DNA from: Artemia franciscana | Taxonomy: Eukaryota > Arthropoda > Branchiopoda > Anostraca > Artemiidae | Reading direction: 5' to 3' | NCBI RefSeq assembly: GCF_032884065.1 | Contig: NC_088866.1 | Span: 51,716,068 to 51,780,067 of the forward strand | DNA: 64,000 nucleotides | Made by a program: the position numbers and the translations under genes | Part shown: positions 12,667 to 25,328 of the stretch, in pieces | Numbering within the stretch: the first letter of the stretch is position 1 | How the letters are laid out: each line of letters opens with the position of its first letter | Notes under the pieces: model-generated | Told to the model about the DNA's origin: nothing | The model's input: the letters and a program-made list of their open reading frames with translations, nothing else | Databases searched by the model: none

Positions 12667-15600
12667 AAAAATTTGTTTCTAAAGCATAATATTTTTATCA
12701 TACTTAGATATATTTTATTAGGATTAACCTAACTTTGCTTCTTGATATGCAGGTGGTATATCACACAAGTACCTACCCTGTTTATAGACGCTAGACCCCC
12801 TCCACGCTTCTCGTTTTTAACTTTTAGCATCGTCTTATATTTTTGTTTATGACCTTATGTCTGATAAAAAAAAGATTATATTTTTCCCCTTTTCTCTCCC
12901 CTCCCCCATTTATTTGGTCAAGAAGTTAATCCTTTATGTTTACCTGATCCATCCGAGAATAATTACAGGAAGACCTTAAAACACTAGTTAAAAAATAATC
13001 ACATGTGAAGCGATAGCTTTTATATCGTATCATTTATAGACAGGACGCATCTATTGCCATCTGTTAAAAACTTATTTGAACATTTAAAATAAAGAACATG
13101 GTTATGAAATAGATGACGTTGCATAACTAGTTGCCATTCAGGTCTCAGGACGTCTTGTCTTTGAACAAGTTTCAACTCCGAGAAAAAAAAATTTATAATA
13201 TAGAAATTTAATTTGTTGCTCCGTGTGAGAGTGAATTAACTGCTGGAATGATAGAAAATTGCCATTGTGTTAAATTACGTTAATACGGCTAACTAGAATA
13301 TTTTATGTATTAACCTCTAGCTTGATAAGTATTAAGTATTAATGCTCACATTTGTTTTATATTTTACTAATTAATCAATAAAATTACCATAATGCGTATT
13401 AAGGCATTAGATAATAAATGTTTCCTCGTTTGTGGTAAATTCGTACTAAATTTAAAGTAAATACGTATTAAATTAGGATTTCCACCTGGAACATATCCTT
13501 CGCAGACAGAATATATATATTGCCATCTATTAAAAATGCATGCAAAAAAATTGAAATAGAGAACGGGCTTATGATGCAGATGACGTTCATTCTGTAGTTA
13601 CCTTTCAGGTTCCAATATTCTGATTCCCTGTTTGTCATTTATTTATTGCTGGTACAATGTTTCATATGCTTTATTTAAATCTTATTCAGAATCCGTTTTT
13701 CTTTGCCCTCTTTACCAAATTGCGTTAAAAAATGTAATCATTATTCCCGAAATTTTTATTGGTTGTCAAAATAGCCAATCATGGCATTCTGCCCACGAGA
13801 AATATAAAGTTCAACTTTCACTTTATGTTGTTTTACTAATATTTGTAATCATTTATAACATTTATGTTGTTTTACTAATATTTGTAAATAATTTCAGGCT
13901 TTTTTCCGCTGTTTTGACAAAAAAAACTTTATGATAATTGTGTTTCTGCGATATTCTACAGAAAAATGCCACTCTATTTGTTAGTAAAATTTTTAGAATC
14001 CGAAACGTTGTCGAGTATTTTTCAGTGTGAACTTCAAAAAATTCGAAAAAGAAAATGTAAATTTTTAACAATAATGTGTTCTAAAAATAGTTTTTATAAA
14101 AAATAATTTATGAGCTAAAAGAAAATCGCTACTAAAATTTGTTAGTAAGATAATCTTAAAAAAAATGCAAAGGATATTGAAAATTATTGCTGTATTTTGA
14201 GCGAGAGCTTCAATTTATTCTAAAATTAAAGGTACAAATTTCTAACAACAATTTTTCAGGACAATTGTGCTTCTTAGAGCTAATGAAAAATTCCTATGAA
14301 CCATTGTTAATAAATTTATCTGGTATTTCGGAGCGCTTTTGACAATGATTGCTGAATTTTGAGTATAAACTTTAAAAACATTCAAAACTAAAATATGCAA
14401 AACAATTACAAAGACAATCCACATACGCATCAAAAATATGTTTATTTGTGTTTCTGTAAATTTTTAATCAAATTCCAAGGAAAATGAAGCGACATACATT
14501 AAGACTGACCTATTGAAAGGCTTAGTTTATGAAAGTTCTATCATCAAGACTTTTTTGAAGTCAAGACGCAGCAAAAAATTGCTAGTTACGAAAACTAATG
14601 TTAAACCCCTTTCTTGCCTTTTTTAGTTGCCGTTCGTCCAAAAACATTTGATACAAATTTTGAAATAGCCTTCTTGTTCAAAATAGTCTAAAGGTCAAAT
14701 AACAATGCCTCTGGGGATGACATAGCCCCCCATAGCTTTTGAGAGCGGTCCTGAACACAATGAGAATAACCAAATATAAATTTTGTTATTAGAATCTAAT
14801 TATAGATGAGAGTATATAATTAATAATGGACAGGAATACTGTTTTCCATAATTAAAACAAAGCACTGCCATGATAGAACAAACAAATCTTCATTTTCTTT
14901 ATGCCAACACCTTTTCAGTAGCAGCAGTTGATTTGATTAAATTTTGTTCATTCGTCCTCTTTTTCTTCTTTCTTACATCCAGAAATGTTTTTAGATGTTA
15001 AACGGAATACCTTTTTTTCTAAACGAAATTTCTATTAAAATAGCAAGTCTGTCGGAATAATTAAAATTTTGCAACTGATGTTGGTCGCAACTGTGTTTTT
15101 TTTATGTGATTTAAAGGTTTTTTTGTTTTTTGTCATAAATTTTCTAGTTTTATGGTAACTACTATTCCGAAAAAGTTCTCTAAGTAAATATTCTCGCTAT
15201 CTATGCCAGAATATGCAGTCTGCCAGTTTTGACGAATGCAAGCTTTTCAGTTCTGTGGATATAAACTGACCCAAAATTAAGCCAGAGTTATAATTAGGAC
15301 CTGTGATGCGCTATCCTGTTAATTAAGTAATAGTTTTTGTTTGATACATTTACAATAAATATGTTAACCGACATTGTTTTCATTGTTAAAGAACAGAAAT
15401 TGCTTTCAGATTTATTGTTAGTTGTCAGTTTTTGTTGAATAAAGTCATGCCCTTGTATGATTGTGACAGTTTCAACAGGGCAGTCAAGGTCATGGAATGT
15501 GTCAACCTAGGAGTTCCATAATTATCTGTGCTTGCCTTGTCCGATTAACCCTCATATATCGGGCTTCGCCGTAGTTGTATCGTCTCTCTGCAGGGAACTC

Positions 15601-16045
15601 AAGAATAAGAAAGATACGACTTTTCTGACAGCAATCAATACGGGAACAAAAAAAACGCACCGTATTCGAAAGCTTTATGAACTTCGCGATTAAGCAAGCA
15701 GCTTCCTTGAGTCACATAAAAGGATTCGTGAATTTCCTTAAATGCTCTGGGGTTCACAAGTTAAAATTAGCGAACATTTTAAACCGAAAGAATAAATGAT
15801 GAGGCCTTGAGCACAGCGATTTGTTTATAGGAAATGCCTTGTACCTAAAGAATGAGAAATTTGTCTTTATACTATTCCGCTCCACTTATGGCTAAGAAAA
15901 CGTCGCCATGTCAGCTGATCCACCTTTACAGTTTAAAGTTTATGGGCAACTTTTAAGAATGGAAGGAAAAAAACACCAATGACATCTAGCACAACTTTTC
16001 TTGGCATTTTATTCAAGCTTTGTAATTGTGCTTATTTCAGAAAGC
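12667..16045. other. Long intron stretch without genes
   Basis: AT-rich. Between 13900 and 14420 there is a weak repeat of about 160-180 bp ('attgctg(t/a)attttgag' near 14185 and 14348). Small open frames (13632-13934, 14242-14433) look like chance. No splice-bounded exon was found here. Confidence 0.45.
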
Positions 16046-16130
16046 AAAATGTCCTGTGGTGGCAGAATAGGTTTAACCTCAGCTCGGTAACACAGGACCT
16101 AGAGTTCAAACCCGGCAGTAGCAATACACT
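16046..16130 (+). mobile_element. tRNA-derived SINE head
   Basis: 'tggcagaatagg' (about 16060) fits the RNA polymerase III A box (TRGCNNARNNGG). 'gagttcaaacccgg' (about 16102) fits the B box (GTTCRANNC), about 45 bp downstream. No cloverleaf with a good acceptor stem could be drawn, so it is not an intact tRNA. The sequence continues into an unrelated body to about 16300. Only one copy is in the window. Confidence 0.55.
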
Positions 16131-17515
16131 TTAGGGCCAATACGAGGACCTTAGTAGTCAAGAAGCGTCGTTATTCCGTTAGGTACTTTTGTCTTAGAGC
16201 CACCACACTCAAGATCTTGTATCTTGAACATGAGACAGTAACCGGTATCCATTGTCTTTATACCAGACAATATTAGCTTTGGCTCGGTGGGAAACTACAC
16301 TGTAACCACACTTTAATTAAATATTTAGTTGGTATTTTGGTTATGCTACGTTAGGTTGCGCATTTAATATACCCTATTGTATTCCCTGTTGTATGTTTGT
16401 TCCAATATGTGAACGAACGAACCTCGTCACGCCAAAAAGTGGCGTTTTTTGCGAGAATCCAGTCTCTCCCGCCTAGAGGCGGTAAGGCAGCAACTGTAAA
16501 CCTCTAACTCAGCCCCTCTTGTACCAGGGACCACAACTTGTTCAGTCTAGTCAAAAGACTTGTTGCCTCTTTCTCCTTGGATCAACCTAGTGTTCACTGT
16601 GCTCCCCTACGTCGTAGACGGGGAGAGGAGGATCCAACACCATACACAAGCCTGGAGACATCCTTCATTCATGCGGTTAGTATGCCCGCAGTACCCCCAT
16701 CTCCTCATTCTGTTTTCTTTGGTCACCATTGGTTATTCAGTATGCACTTGTAACTCTTGGCCCAGTCAATCACAAGGATTCTTCGCAAGCAATCGTTTTT
16801 TGTCAACGCTCTTTAACTTAAGCACGGAGAGTACGTTTCTCCTAATAGTTCGAGTTTCAGCTTCTGTCTCTATACGCACGAGGCTTACGTCTTTTCCCAA
16901 ATATTGTGTCTAGTTGCGACTATAGTGTACGTTATTTTCATATCACGACCCTCTCAATTGTCTATTTGGTTCTTGGTAAGAGCTTACAATCTCTTGTGAC
17001 GAGTAAACATCAATTGAAGATCCCCTTTTTCATGTTGTGTTGAAAAAAAAAAAGGTTTACACTGTTTCATTGGTTGATTTGCTTTCGGGTTATTGGTACA
17101 ACAGATAAAAACAGAGCCTTAGGGAAGCAGAGTTTTTCTTCCGCAAAGTATAAGCTTTTTCTCTCCAAGAGTTTAGCTACCGAAACGGGAGATAAATTTA
17201 TTTTGTTTGTACCTACATATCCTCAATAGCTGTTGATTACTAAGAGAGAAGTTCCGAAACAAATTTTTTATGTAATTTCTCTAACCTTGATTGTTCAGTA
17301 ACCTCGAAAACTGACTCAAGACAAAAAGGGGTTATCAAAGAGACTGGAGAACTAATGAAGAATTGAATATTCAGTAATTCAACATGGGAAGATAGCAATC
17401 AAACACTATTAGCATAAAGTACAGTGTAGTATCCGGCGACTTTATTAGAAAAGTAGGAAATTTCATTGAAAGTTGGATAATTGATACAGGTAACCTACAA
17501 ATTTATAGTATTAAG
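16131..17515. other. Intron sequence, nothing firm
   Basis: Less AT-rich than its surroundings at 16430-16920, with overlapping open frames (16538-16753, 16560-16913) that have no recognisable domain. Possibly an old mobile element. A small hairpin 'cgccaaaaagtggcg' sits near 16431. Confidence 0.4.
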
Positions 17516-17516
17516 T

Positions 17517-17670
17517 CTCGTCTTGATTGACATCATCAACCCTGCCACTAGCAGGGCCGGCTTTGATTGGACAGCCCACCATACCCTTTAAATCATATTG
17601 GCTGTCCAAAAATGATCCACCTCAAAAAATTGGTGTGGCAGGGTGAATGATGTCAATCAAGACGAGGCTT
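17517..17670. mobile_element. MITE-like 150 bp palindrome
   Basis: The left arm 'tcgtcttgattgacatcatc' (17519-17538) and the right arm 'atgatgtcaatcaagacgag' are near-perfect inverted repeats. The match continues inward through 'ccctgccac'/'gtggcaggg' and then 'ggacagcc'/'ggctgtcc', leaving a short loop. The whole element is one long hairpin and has no coding capacity. Confidence 0.75.
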
Positions 17671-17750
17671 TACAGCTTAATTTTCTTTTAGTAGCAATTA
17701 ATCTGCAAAAACTGCAGTAATGCAGTTTGTGCAGTACTGCATTACTTCAA

Positions 17751-18990
17751 CGTCCCGCTCTTTGCGCTAAAGTTTGACTCTTTCTCTTAACTCTACTTTT
17801 TAAAACAGTAAAAAACTTTAGAGTAAAGAGCGGGACGTTGAGGAGGAAAATCCCCTTACATATACGGAGTAATTTCTGTTCGTTTTAAGTTTTAATGTCG
17901 CTCCTTACTTTCAGTTAAAAAAAAATTATTTAATTTCTGAACATTTTTGAATGGATGCATGTTTTCATTTTGGCTCTCCGCACATAAATGATTAAAATGA
18001 AATTTGTACATTATTTGTTTTTTTGCTAAATAGCTTTCTCATATTTTTAATCGGAAGATTTTGAGAAAAAGGAGCGCGGGAGGAGGCCTAGTTGCCCTCC
18101 AATTTTTTGATTACTTAAAAAGGCAAATAGAATTTTTCATTTTTTACGAACGTTTTCATTAGTAAAACATATACGTAACTTAAGAGTTAACTTACGTAAC
18201 GAACTTCTATATTCGTATGTTGTTATTCCGTATATAAGGGGGCTCACCCGTCGTCAGTTCCTCGCTCTTTACACAAAAGTATAAATTTTGTCCCAATTCC
18301 TTAAGAATGACCCCTGAATCACAAAGGCCGTGATTCAATCATAAATAGTTGAAATTACTAAAAATACTTTAGCGTAAAGAGCGAGGTATCACGAGGAGGT
18401 GAACCCTGATATGCGTAATAATTTCTGTTCGTTTTAAGTTTTAATGCTGCTCCTTATTTTCAGTTGAAAAAACTTTTCATATTTATTTTTTCATTGTTTT
18501 TTTTTAATAATGCTAGAAAATCCTGCGCTCCCTTCATTGAAATTCTCTTCCCCTATGGCGAATTCCTCCATGGAAAGATCCTCCCACGCAACCCCACCAC
18601 CCTCAACTTCTCTCCCTCTCCCAAACCAAAAAAATCCCCCTGAAAACGTCTGTACACTTCCCAATAACCATTACTATATGTAAACATTGGTCAAAGTTTG
18701 TAAGTTGTAGCCCCTCTCACGGGGACTGTGGAGGAGTAAGTCGTCCCCAAAGACATAATTATTACGTCTTTAGACTATGGTGAATAAAATGGCTATCTCA
18801 GAATTTTGATCCGGTAACATTGGGGAAAAAATAAGCGTGGGAGGGGGCCTAGATGCCCTCCAATTTTTTTGGTAACTTAAAAAGGGCACTAGAACTGTTA
18901 ATTCTCGTTAAAACGAGCCCTCTTGCAACATTCTAGGACCACTGGGTTGATATGATCACCCCTGGGAAAAAAACAAACAAACAAATAAAC
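17751..18990 (+). mobile_element. Composite fold-back repeat, plus orientation
   Basis: Two fold-back modules in a row, 17751-17918 and about 18222-18470. Each has inverted 'cgctcttt(g)cgc'/'gcg(t)aaagagcg' arms and ends in 'ctgttcgttttaagttttaa'. A distal module (18500-18990) follows with 'tccatggaaagatcctccca', 'ggtgaataaaatggctatct' and 'aaaaagggcactagaact'. The same module order occurs inverted at 53640-54342, so the pieces belong to one dispersed element. Partial distal modules recur at 39.9 and 42.9-43.8 kb. No coding. Confidence 0.72.
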
Positions 18991-20200
18991 ACGCACCCGT
19001 TCTCGGTCTTCTGGCAAAAAATACCAATATCCACGTTTTTGTAGATAAGAGCTTAAAACTTCTACATTAGGGCTCTCTAATACGCTAAATGCGATGGTAT
19101 AATTTTCGTGTTTCCCCCTATTTTCTAAAATAAGGCAAATTTTTCTCAGGCTCGTAATTTTTGATGGGCAAGACTAAACTTGATGAAACTTATATATTTA
19201 AAATCAGCATTAAAGTACGATTCTTTTGATGTCGCTATTAGTATCTAAGAAAATTTTATTTTTTAGAGTTTCGGTTACTATTGAGCCGGGTCGCTCCTTA
19301 CTACAGTTCGCTACCACGAACTGTTTGATAGGTTTGAAGTTTGTTTCGGACAAAGAAAAGCCCCTTGCCAAACTTGCCAAAGTGCAGCTCGTCACGACTA
19401 ACTTGTGCAGGGACACTAACTTAAGCTTTAACGCTCACTGCTTGTAAATTTTTGTTTAAATCTAATTCACACAATTCTAGACCAAGAAAGTTTGATCAAG
19501 TCATTAGTTTTGCTTCTTAACACCAACAAAAGCTACTATCAACAAACAGTCGCACAAAAATTCCCTGAAGCCCTTTCATTCAAGCCCAATCTACGAAGAA
19601 ATTGTAAAGAGTAGTGTCTGAGGACATCGGCCGCTGAATAGAATAATATTTCAGACAACGCTGCCTTTCATCTTGGAAACAAAATGACAATGTAAAATGA
19701 CCTGCAAAATTATTAAGACAGTGATTAAGTATAAAAAACAACTAAGACGCGCAATAAACGATGCCAAAGCGAAATCTGACCCCCATTCTATAGTCACCCT
19801 TAACCTACCATTTTATTGAAAAAATCTGTTTATTGTCCATTTTGTTTTAAAATACGTATATCAAAGCCACTTATAAGTGAAGAGCTGAGAACTGATGAAA
19901 AAATTGGATTTCAGAAGTCAATGCAGCCAGATTTGTTTCCTCATTGCCTATTTCTCAACGAAGGCATCCTTGGTCTTGGTTATACACATTACAGTTTTTA
20001 AGTGAATTTTCTTAACACTACAAATAAAAGAAATTAAAAAAAAAAAAAAATTCAAAATTGGACCAGTGAATTTTCATAGATTCAACCTACACGACATTCT
20101 AGCGGTAGCTGCATTGACATGTAAAAGACAAAAACAGTCCATATTATAACATAATCATATTATAATTATGGACTGTAATAATTTTGGGTTCCAGTGCAAC
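18991..20200. other. Intron sequence with possible LINE scrap
   Basis: No gene. At about 19690-19818 the plus frame reads IKYKKQLRRAINDAKAKS, which resembles the linker between endonuclease and reverse transcriptase in many LINEs. It is short and I hold it loosely. Open frames on both strands at 19210-19447 lack motifs. Confidence 0.3.
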
Positions 20201-20202
20201 TG

Positions 20203-20432
20203 ATCCCCGTGCAACTAAACACCTGTCTAACTGAGCTCTATTTAACTCCACTCCATGCAATATAACTTATTCAACCTTAATCCCCGTTTCAACCTCATTC
20301 AACTTAATCCCCGTTAATTCAACACTCATTTTGTTTAACCCCATTCAACTCCACTACATTTAAATCAATCCCCCTTTAACAAACCCAATTTGACTCAACT
20401 TCATTTAGCTCAGCCCTCCTTCACTTAACAAT
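20203..20432. repeat. Degenerate short repeat of 'caactyaatcccc' type
   Basis: Irregular recurrences of 'caac(t/c)(t/c)(a/c)a(t/c)(c)ccc' spaced about 13-30 bp, for example at 20280-20310 and 20345-20370. Low complexity and non-coding. Confidence 0.5.
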
Positions 20433-20845
20433 ATACCTACAAAATGTAATTCAGGGGTTAGATTAAATAATGTTTGAATGGCAAGGGGACTTAGTTAAAC
20501 GGAGATTGAATTAAAAAGAATTTCAGTTCCACGCAAACAATCATTTTGAAATGAATTTGAGGACAGTGTTGCATTATTTAGAAGTATGTACCATACTTTC
20601 GGCAAATAACTGTAAATGTTTTTAAGTGTTTTTTTTTTTTTGATCAAAGTTTTCAGATATAACAATGAAATGATCAGGCTTAGCTATATTATTTCGTTCA
20701 CTGTCTGAATTAATAATGTTAAAACATATTTTTAAATGAAGATAAATAGAATACGTTTTTAAGTACAATTACAAATAAATTTCAAAATATAGTGAGAATT
20801 GGCAAAATAAAACACCCCCTCTAACTAATTGACACCCCTGATAGT

Positions 20846-21055
20846 TTCGTCTTTTTATGAAAGGCGTCGGTGGTAGTTGGAATCCTCCATAGACCATTCA
20901 AGTTTTTCGATAAAGAAATACTACGTATTGTGTATAAGGCCTTAGTAGGGCCAATCCAGCATGGATACTACCCAACCTTATCTTGCCTCCCTTACAAAAA
21001 AGGTTCCATCTACCAACTTTGGCTTGCCGTTTTTGGAGTGATGATTTTGACTTAG
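20846..21055 (+). pseudogene. LINE reverse transcriptase fragment (thumb region)
   Basis: The frame from 20870 reads MVVGILHRPFKFFDKEILRI followed by VYKALVGPIQHGY and PYKKGSIYQLW. This matches the order of the segment after the catalytic domain in CR1/Jockey-like LINEs (a 'lG.l.R.fk..dke.l..lYkalVRP..eY' pattern). The usual RPHLEYG is decayed to GPIQHGY. No catalytic motif is present and there are stops on both sides. Truncated relic. Confidence 0.6.
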
Positions 21056-23159
21056 ATGAGTCTGTATACAACTATTCAGACTTAAGTATGAACGTTGATG
21101 ACGAGCTTCCCTACCAGCAACTTCCAATTTGACAGCGAGAAAGTCAAGGCCGGTGATTGCTTTGCGTTGAGCTGAAGAGCAAGAAATGAAATCCTGTTCA
21201 CTATATTATCATTATCAAAAAAGTATCAACTGAAGAACTTAAGGTCCACTTTCTGAAAGAGACTGGAGTAAAAGACGTCGCGTTTAGTTTTTTTTAAACC
21301 TTACTGAAATTAGTCTTGTTATTTCTTATACTGGCAGTATTTTTTCATAATTTTGTAGCCGAAAAACAAGTTTTAATGTTTTCCTGGCCACTTTTCTATT
21401 TCTTTTGTCAGGGGGCCAAATATAAGCCAGAGATGACCGAACCAGTACCAGGGAGGCCCTGGTTCGGTACATTTGACCGCTTAAACAGAGAGGCGTCCAG
21501 GTGGGACAGTGGGGGAATATTTCCAATTATCTTTTTTAGGGATAGTATTGAATGAGAACCTTTGCTTTGGTATACTCAGCAGCATCTTATCGCTTGAATC
21601 AATTCCTGGAGATTAACAAAAGGTAAAAACCTGCCGATCGTGGACCAGTCTCGTATCTATATACTGGACCAAAAATAAATATTGAATATCGAGCCTAAAT
21701 ATCAGTATCAGAATTAATGTTTGGAAATTTTTGCTTATGTTTGGCGTTTTTAAAACATCTATCAGTGAACAACCAATCGAAAAATTCCAGCATACGAAAA
21801 GTTCTCGTTAAAATCTAGTATAAGGTTGAAGTTCCTGGAGGGCAGCTGCCCCCTCCCCCCTTTCCTACGCCCATGGAGTCACCCGACATGTAGATTTTTA
21901 GCCATATATTCTCAACACAAGTTTCAAAATGACAAGCTGCTTTAATTTGGTTCATAATTTGAGCATTAGTTAATTTTATGGATGATCCCTTGGGTTTGGC
22001 TGCCCAAATTAAAATGATTTTCAACTGTTTTCGTTGCAAGGGTAAACGGTTCTGCCATTTTCCCAGTAAGAGAATCATTTTTAATAAACAAGACAGAAAG
22101 ACATATGCTGGACTCCTTAGGACATTTTTGTTTGCTACATGTTGCACATACATAGTTTGCACTGCAAAAAATTGTCACCTCTTGAGCAATTAAGTAAACT
22201 GGGTTCATAGCTAATACGATTAAGAAATTCGAGAATCTAACCCAGGGTAAATACTAGAAGTAAAAACCCAATGCAGAGTCACTAATACAATCCAATAAAC
22301 CGAATACAGGGTATGCATTCATCTATAGATACTTTATTAATAATTAAATTAACGTTACTATTTAGTTCAGACGGGCAGTCTCTACATTTTGGAATCTATA
22401 AATTTGCAAGGAGGTGACATCTTTGCTGCTGCTCAGGCAACAATCTCTGCGACTTTTTGGTAGAATATAGCCGTTAGTTTTTGGTAGAATATGGCTATTT
22501 CTAATACACAGGTCATGTTCACCATGCGCTGTTCTACTTTTGAGCTCTTTGACGAGTTTCTTGTGTCCTCTTCCTTTGACAAGTCATTGAAAAAGTGAAT
22601 TTCACCCTTTTTTTCAAATGATGTTTTGAGAATCTTGTACTTGAAGGAAATGTGTCTAAATAGCAATGGTAAACGCTGTTAAGCTGGAAGGACAGTTGCG
22701 ACAGAAAGTTGCTTGATCTATGTTATTGTTACAGAGGGCAGTTCACATTCAACCGCAAGGTAAGACTTCAAAAATGCTGCATCAATCTCACTATGGTGCA
22801 TTCACTGGGCGACTATAATGCGCTTCCTCTTTTCTTCGTCTAGTTTCATGCGTACAGTACGCTATATTCCTGTCTCAGTGGCTTGTTTTACTTAACGCTA
22901 CACCTGATCTTTTAACATTGCTGAGGCCGATTGTTACTTTGAGGAGCATCACACTTTGATTGGAGGGTTGATTTGATGTCACTAGCTTGCTCCTTTACAC
23001 GATCTACGCTATTTCTCTAGTCTGACACATCGATTTCATGCTCTGGATGAGGTTAGCTCGGAGTTTTAGCATGGAGTTTTTGATAATTTTATATACATAT
23101 TACATAATAGCAGCTAAAATTCCAGCAGCTTTCCCTTCTTTATCTATTTTACACAAATT
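21056..23159. other. Intron sequence, no gene identified
   Basis: Overlapping open frames on both strands at 21815-22208 have no recognised domain, although the minus frame holds Cys-rich CSANYVCATCSKQKC. A perfect-looking short palindrome lies at 21437-21472 ('accgaaccag...ctggttcggt'). Another minus frame at 22433-22666 is unassigned. Confidence 0.35.
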
Positions 23160-23387
23160 TTAGATCCGCTGACAGCCAATTTGCGAGTGAATCTTCTTGA
23201 GAAGATCATATTCGTCATCTCTTAATTTCAGACATGGTGCACATAGCCACTCAAGCCAGGAGCTGCAGTCTATCGCAGATGAGGACCCGCTAAGGCCTTC
23301 ATTACAAACTACACAACAATCTTTGCTTTTCGAGCTTCTTTGAACACGCTTGTTCGTCTTTGGTGGCATGTATTGGATTTCTATCAA
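23160..23387 (-). pseudogene. PHD-like zinc finger fragment, probable LINE ORF1
   Basis: The minus frame has CCVVCNEGL, then AIDCSSWLEWLCAPC, then LKLRDDEYDLLKKI. This follows the PHD-like pattern (CxxC, IxCxxC, WxH/CxxC, L..eY..L) common in first ORFs of invertebrate LINEs and in other chromatin proteins. The second Cys of the middle pair is replaced by Trp, a one-base change that would break zinc binding. The frame ends 23 codons after the finger with no second domain. Could be an isolated host domain, but transposon origin is likelier given the setting. Confidence 0.5.
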
Positions 23388-24660
23388 TGAAAAGCTAAGT
23401 TCCTAATCTATGAGAAACTTTATTAGCAAATTTCCTATATACGGACGACTAAAAAGGATAACCCGTTTGGTTGCTTGAAATAGTAATGAACGTCACCAGG
23501 AGATGATGGAAAGGAAAAAAGGACCGGAGGTGGAAAAGAAGGAAGGGAAAAGGTGGAACGGAAAAAATGAGTCTATCATATTTGTAATTGTTCATTTCCC
23601 ATAAGCGAATCTTGAAATCAGCTCATGGGAAACTTTGAATTTCAACCCCTCCCCCCTTATATGCAAATAATATGCACCAGAGTCTGATATTTTTTGTTCT
23701 TACTCAGATAGCACAAATAATTGACGAAGAAATTTTACCATTTGATATTTTGGAACGTATGTAAGGATAAATAGTTATTTGTAATTAATGATAATTCTGT
23801 GAAACACAAAATTATTTATTAACACATGGCATCTAGTCCTATGTATTTCATAATATCATTGGAGTTAATAGATGACGCTGTACAAATTAATTTCAAAAGA
23901 TAAAAACATGCCGTTAAGCATTACAGAAAAAGAATAGAATTTGGAAATTTTGAATTGAATGGTGAGTACCTAACCAGCATGTGTGCTGGAAGCTTATTAT
24001 ATTTTGTTTAAAATAAAATCTGGTCGTATTAATCAGAAATATTGCTAGTCTCTGAAATAGGTTAGGCCTAACCTAAGTTAAAGATTGGATTGAGCATAGA
24101 AATTTAGGTTAAGTAGCCTATTTTGTGAAATCAGATTAACTGTTAAAGGTCTAAAATATATGTTATTGAGAAGAAAAATGTTAAGTGTACAATTTTTACT
24201 CTCATATTGTGTAGTAAGTAGGGGAAGAAAAGACAAACTGAAATTGAAATAAATTGTTTAAATTCAAAATTGATATTTCCCAAGTAGGGATAGCTCTGTG
24301 CCATGGCTTGTTGGTTAAATCAGAAAGGGCTCTATCCTTGATTTTACTGTTCTCTGTATACTTGTTTTGTTTTGTATTTTTGGTAACTACCAAATTGATT
24401 GAGATTGCTTATCAACCACCTTTTTACCATCCCTTGAAACTTGGTGCTCTGCCTGCTTTTGATTTGTTTTGCTTGCTTTATTTATTTTTGACTCAGGGCT
24501 CCCCCCTCTGCTTGTTGCTTATTTGTTTTATTTATTTGACAATTTACTTCTTTTTGGGATTTTATCTGTTTATTTTTAACCCATTGGGGTTTTATTTGTG
24601 AAGGACAGCTAGTAGCCTAGTACTGTCATCCCTGACCCTATTAACTGTAGTGTAAGGATC

Positions 24661-25275
24661 TTGGATTTAAGTGTTGAAGGTCCAAATAAGACCAGTAGAT
24701 TGTTGATATTAGGTAGTAGAAGAGTTGTTGCAAAAACAACTGTTTGGTTTCCATTAAGTCTAACAGATGAGCATAGGATAGAAAAGGTTCAGAGAAGGGC
24801 CACTAGATTGGTCCCATACCTTCAGCACCTTTCCTATCCACATAGACTTTCTAGGCTTCAACTCCTGTTGTTAAAGTTTTGTAGACATTGCAATGACCTT
24901 GTTAATGTGTTTTGTATAATTAAAGGAGTAGATGATGTTGATCCAAATTTATTTTTTAAATTTGGCCATTATCACTCTACTTGTCAGCATGATTATAAAT
25001 TATATCCCCCAAAACTACTGAAGAAAATTGGTCAATTATCTTTTGTTAGTAGAGTTGCTGGACCATGGAATGGTTTGCCTTTGGAGGTTGTTGAGGCAGA
25101 GAGTGTTCAAATTTTTAAGAGTGCATTAGTAAATACACCTTTTTATTTAGACACTTTTGTTGTGTTATTTAGAAGTTTTTCCTGTTTAGTTTGTTGTTGC
25201 CAATTTACTTTAGATTAGTATTATGATTTTGTGTTTTTGTGACAAGCATTGATGCTTACATAGTAATAAATAAAA
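24661..25275 (+). pseudogene. 5'-truncated LINE 3' end (CR1/RTE-like)
   Basis: An open frame of 185 codons to 25218. After about 38 unrelated codons it reads HRIEKVQRRATRLVPYLQHL, then YPHRLSRLQLLLL, then DDVDPNLFF, then RVAGPWNGLPLEVVEAESVQ. These are the signatures of the C-terminal part of LINE reverse transcriptase proteins (CR1/RTE/Jockey types), in the normal order. No catalytic FADD box is in the window, so the copy is 5'-truncated, as is usual for target-primed insertion. The frame closes at 25216-25218. The 3' end has 'tagtaataaataaaaaaaaa' at 25261-25280. The next element starts almost immediately after this tail. Confidence 0.8.
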
Positions 25276-25328
25276 AAAAAACTGTTTGAACACTACTTAA
25301 ATCATGAGTACAGGGGTAATTATGGTTC

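Noticed and set aside
16046..16130. Functional tRNA gene
   Set aside because: A and B boxes fit, but no proper cloverleaf, anticodon stem or terminator was found, so it is called a SINE head.
16538..16913. Overlapping frames in two phases in a GC-richer patch
   Set aside because: No recognisable motif. Probably part of an old mobile element; I could not assign it.
24254..24601. 115-codon hydrophobic frame before the LINE
   Set aside because: T-rich low-complexity DNA gives Phe/Leu-rich peptide. No start context or homology that I can see.
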